From the IMG/VR virus record IMGVR_UViG_3300010370_000272, positions 1 through 22,392 of that record: 22,392 nucleotides of DNA. One strand, 5' to 3'. Below are positions 21,677 through 22,392 of this stretch, in pieces; within the stretch, counting starts at the first letter, position 1; each line of letters starts with the position of its first letter. A program made the translations under genes and the position numbers. This DNA is from a virus. The notes under the pieces were generated by a model, which was not told the DNA's origin, ran no database searches, and was given only the letters and a program-made list of their open reading frames with translations.

Positions 21677-22392
21677 TACGAGAGCCTAAACCTTACTAAG
21701 ACGATTCCAGACCCACCTGCGGAAGCACTTCCACCGCCACCACCAGTGTTTGCTGTTCCTGCTGAACCTCCGTTGCCACCACCACCAGCGCCACCAGTAC
21801 CACCAGAACTGCCACCACCACCACCACAATAGCGAGTGGTTAGGGCAGCCTCTCCACGCCATGATGATGCGTCAAATCCAGCACCACCGTTACCTCCAGA
21901 AGCAGCAGCAGAGTATCCACCACCGCCACCTCCTGGGTTTGGTGCGTTGTTGCTACCACCAGCACCAGCCTTTCCAGTCAAACCATCCACTTGTGCGGAG
22001 CCACCAAGTCCACCTGCTCCTGGAGAATCTTGTCCACCACCTCCACCACCAGATGCACCAGGAAGTCCAGCAGTACCAGCAGTGCTTCCACCTCCACCAC
22101 CAAATCCTGTCAAATCTAAAACAGTTGTAGCGGTAGAAGAAAGAAGAGTTGCACTACCGTTACGGTTAGCAGCGCCACCTGCTCCAATGGTGATATAAGC
22201 GTTGGCATTCAAATAGATAGTCTGTTGACATGGGGCACCCCCACCGCCACCTCCACCATAGGTTGTTCCACCACCACCACCAGCGCCCACAACAAGGACG
22301 TCAAACAAACCAGGAGTGGTAACCGTTAACGTCCCCGATGCAGTAAACGTCAACATCGTGTAAGAGATTCCACCTACTGTTATGTTGGCTGA
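21676..22392 (-). CDS. Glycine-rich tail fibre/adhesin, 5' end outside the window
   Basis: The frame is open to the right edge. An internal Met at 22356 is not the start, because the 12 codons before it (SANITVGGISYT) match the region ahead of the same cap in the gene at 19264-20112. The visible part has the strand cap (LTFTASGTLTVTTPGLFDVLVVGAGG), a body of Gly runs with Ala/Ser/Asn, and the ending GGSGIVLVRFRLS. This is a Gly-rich adhesin paralogous to the one 1.5 kb away. A role in receptor recognition is likely. At least 239 residues are present. Confidence 0.7.
   Translation of the reverse strand, partial: SANITVGGISYTMLTFTASGTLTVTTPGLFDVLVVGAGGGGGTTYGGGGGGGAPCQQTIYLNANAYITIGAGGAANRNGSATLLSSTATTVLDLTGFGGGGGSTAGTAGLPGASGGGGGGQDSPGAGGLGGSAQVDGLTGKAGAGGSNNAPNPGGGGGGYSAAASGGNGGAGFDASSWRGEAALTTRYCGGGGGSSGGTGGAGGGGNGGSAGTANTGGGGGSASAGGSGIVLVRFRLS

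Overview
This window is a piece of a tailed double-stranded DNA phage genome, or a phage-derived metagenomic contig. Every gene I can support lies on the minus strand, so transcription runs from position 22392 towards position 1. A contractile-tail sheath and a gp19-like tube beside portal, major capsid and terminase genes point to myovirus morphology. The host cannot be fixed from the sequence. The Gly-rich adhesins and the short MAHFAQV-type proteins resemble those of phages from aquatic bacteria, and the helix-turn-helix protein and Asp-x-Gln phosphoesterase recall actinobacteriophages; both points are inference. Spacing is very tight: most junctions are 4-base ATGA/GTGA overlaps, TAATG/TGATG overlaps, or gaps under 60 bases with an AAGGAG or GGAGG ribosome site. 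No stretch over 300 bases lacks a gene.

Region by region in the direction of transcription: (1) 22392-19202, host-recognition cluster: two paralogous Gly-rich adhesins (one cut by the window edge), two short paralogous fibre-associated proteins, two beta-rich structural proteins and a 21-codon mini-ORF. (2) 19196-15338, packaging cluster: large terminase (ATPase and nuclease motifs intact), a KTSC-like protein, a membrane protein and small unknowns. (3) 15341-13820, lysis cassette: three small membrane proteins, a lipoprotein and an M15-type peptidase endolysin, with three GTGA-coupled junctions. (4) 13792-11373: a small helix-turn-helix-like protein, a calcineurin-type phosphoesterase, an HslV/proteasome-like Ntn hydrolase and a Lys-tailed membrane protein. 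(5) 11364-7681, head: portal, coiled-coil scaffold and N4-gp56-type major capsid protein, closed by a strong intrinsic terminator. (6) 7593-3882, connector: small proteins, a fibre-like protein and four probable neck/tail-completion proteins. (7) 3833-1, tail: sheath, tube, a two-CxxC tail-assembly protein with a probable +1 (or -2) frameshifted extension, and the start of the tape measure protein.

Together the genes build and fill the capsid, join it to a contractile tail, supply adhesins, and release progeny. The items most worth a second look are the out-of-frame extension just before the tape measure gene, the HslV-like protease gene among head genes with no other prohead protease visible, and the crowded lysis cassette. 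Genes too short or too unusual for a simple ORF list are also described: a 50-residue protein at 6450-6602, the frameshift extension at 757-930 and a mini-ORF at 19202-19267.
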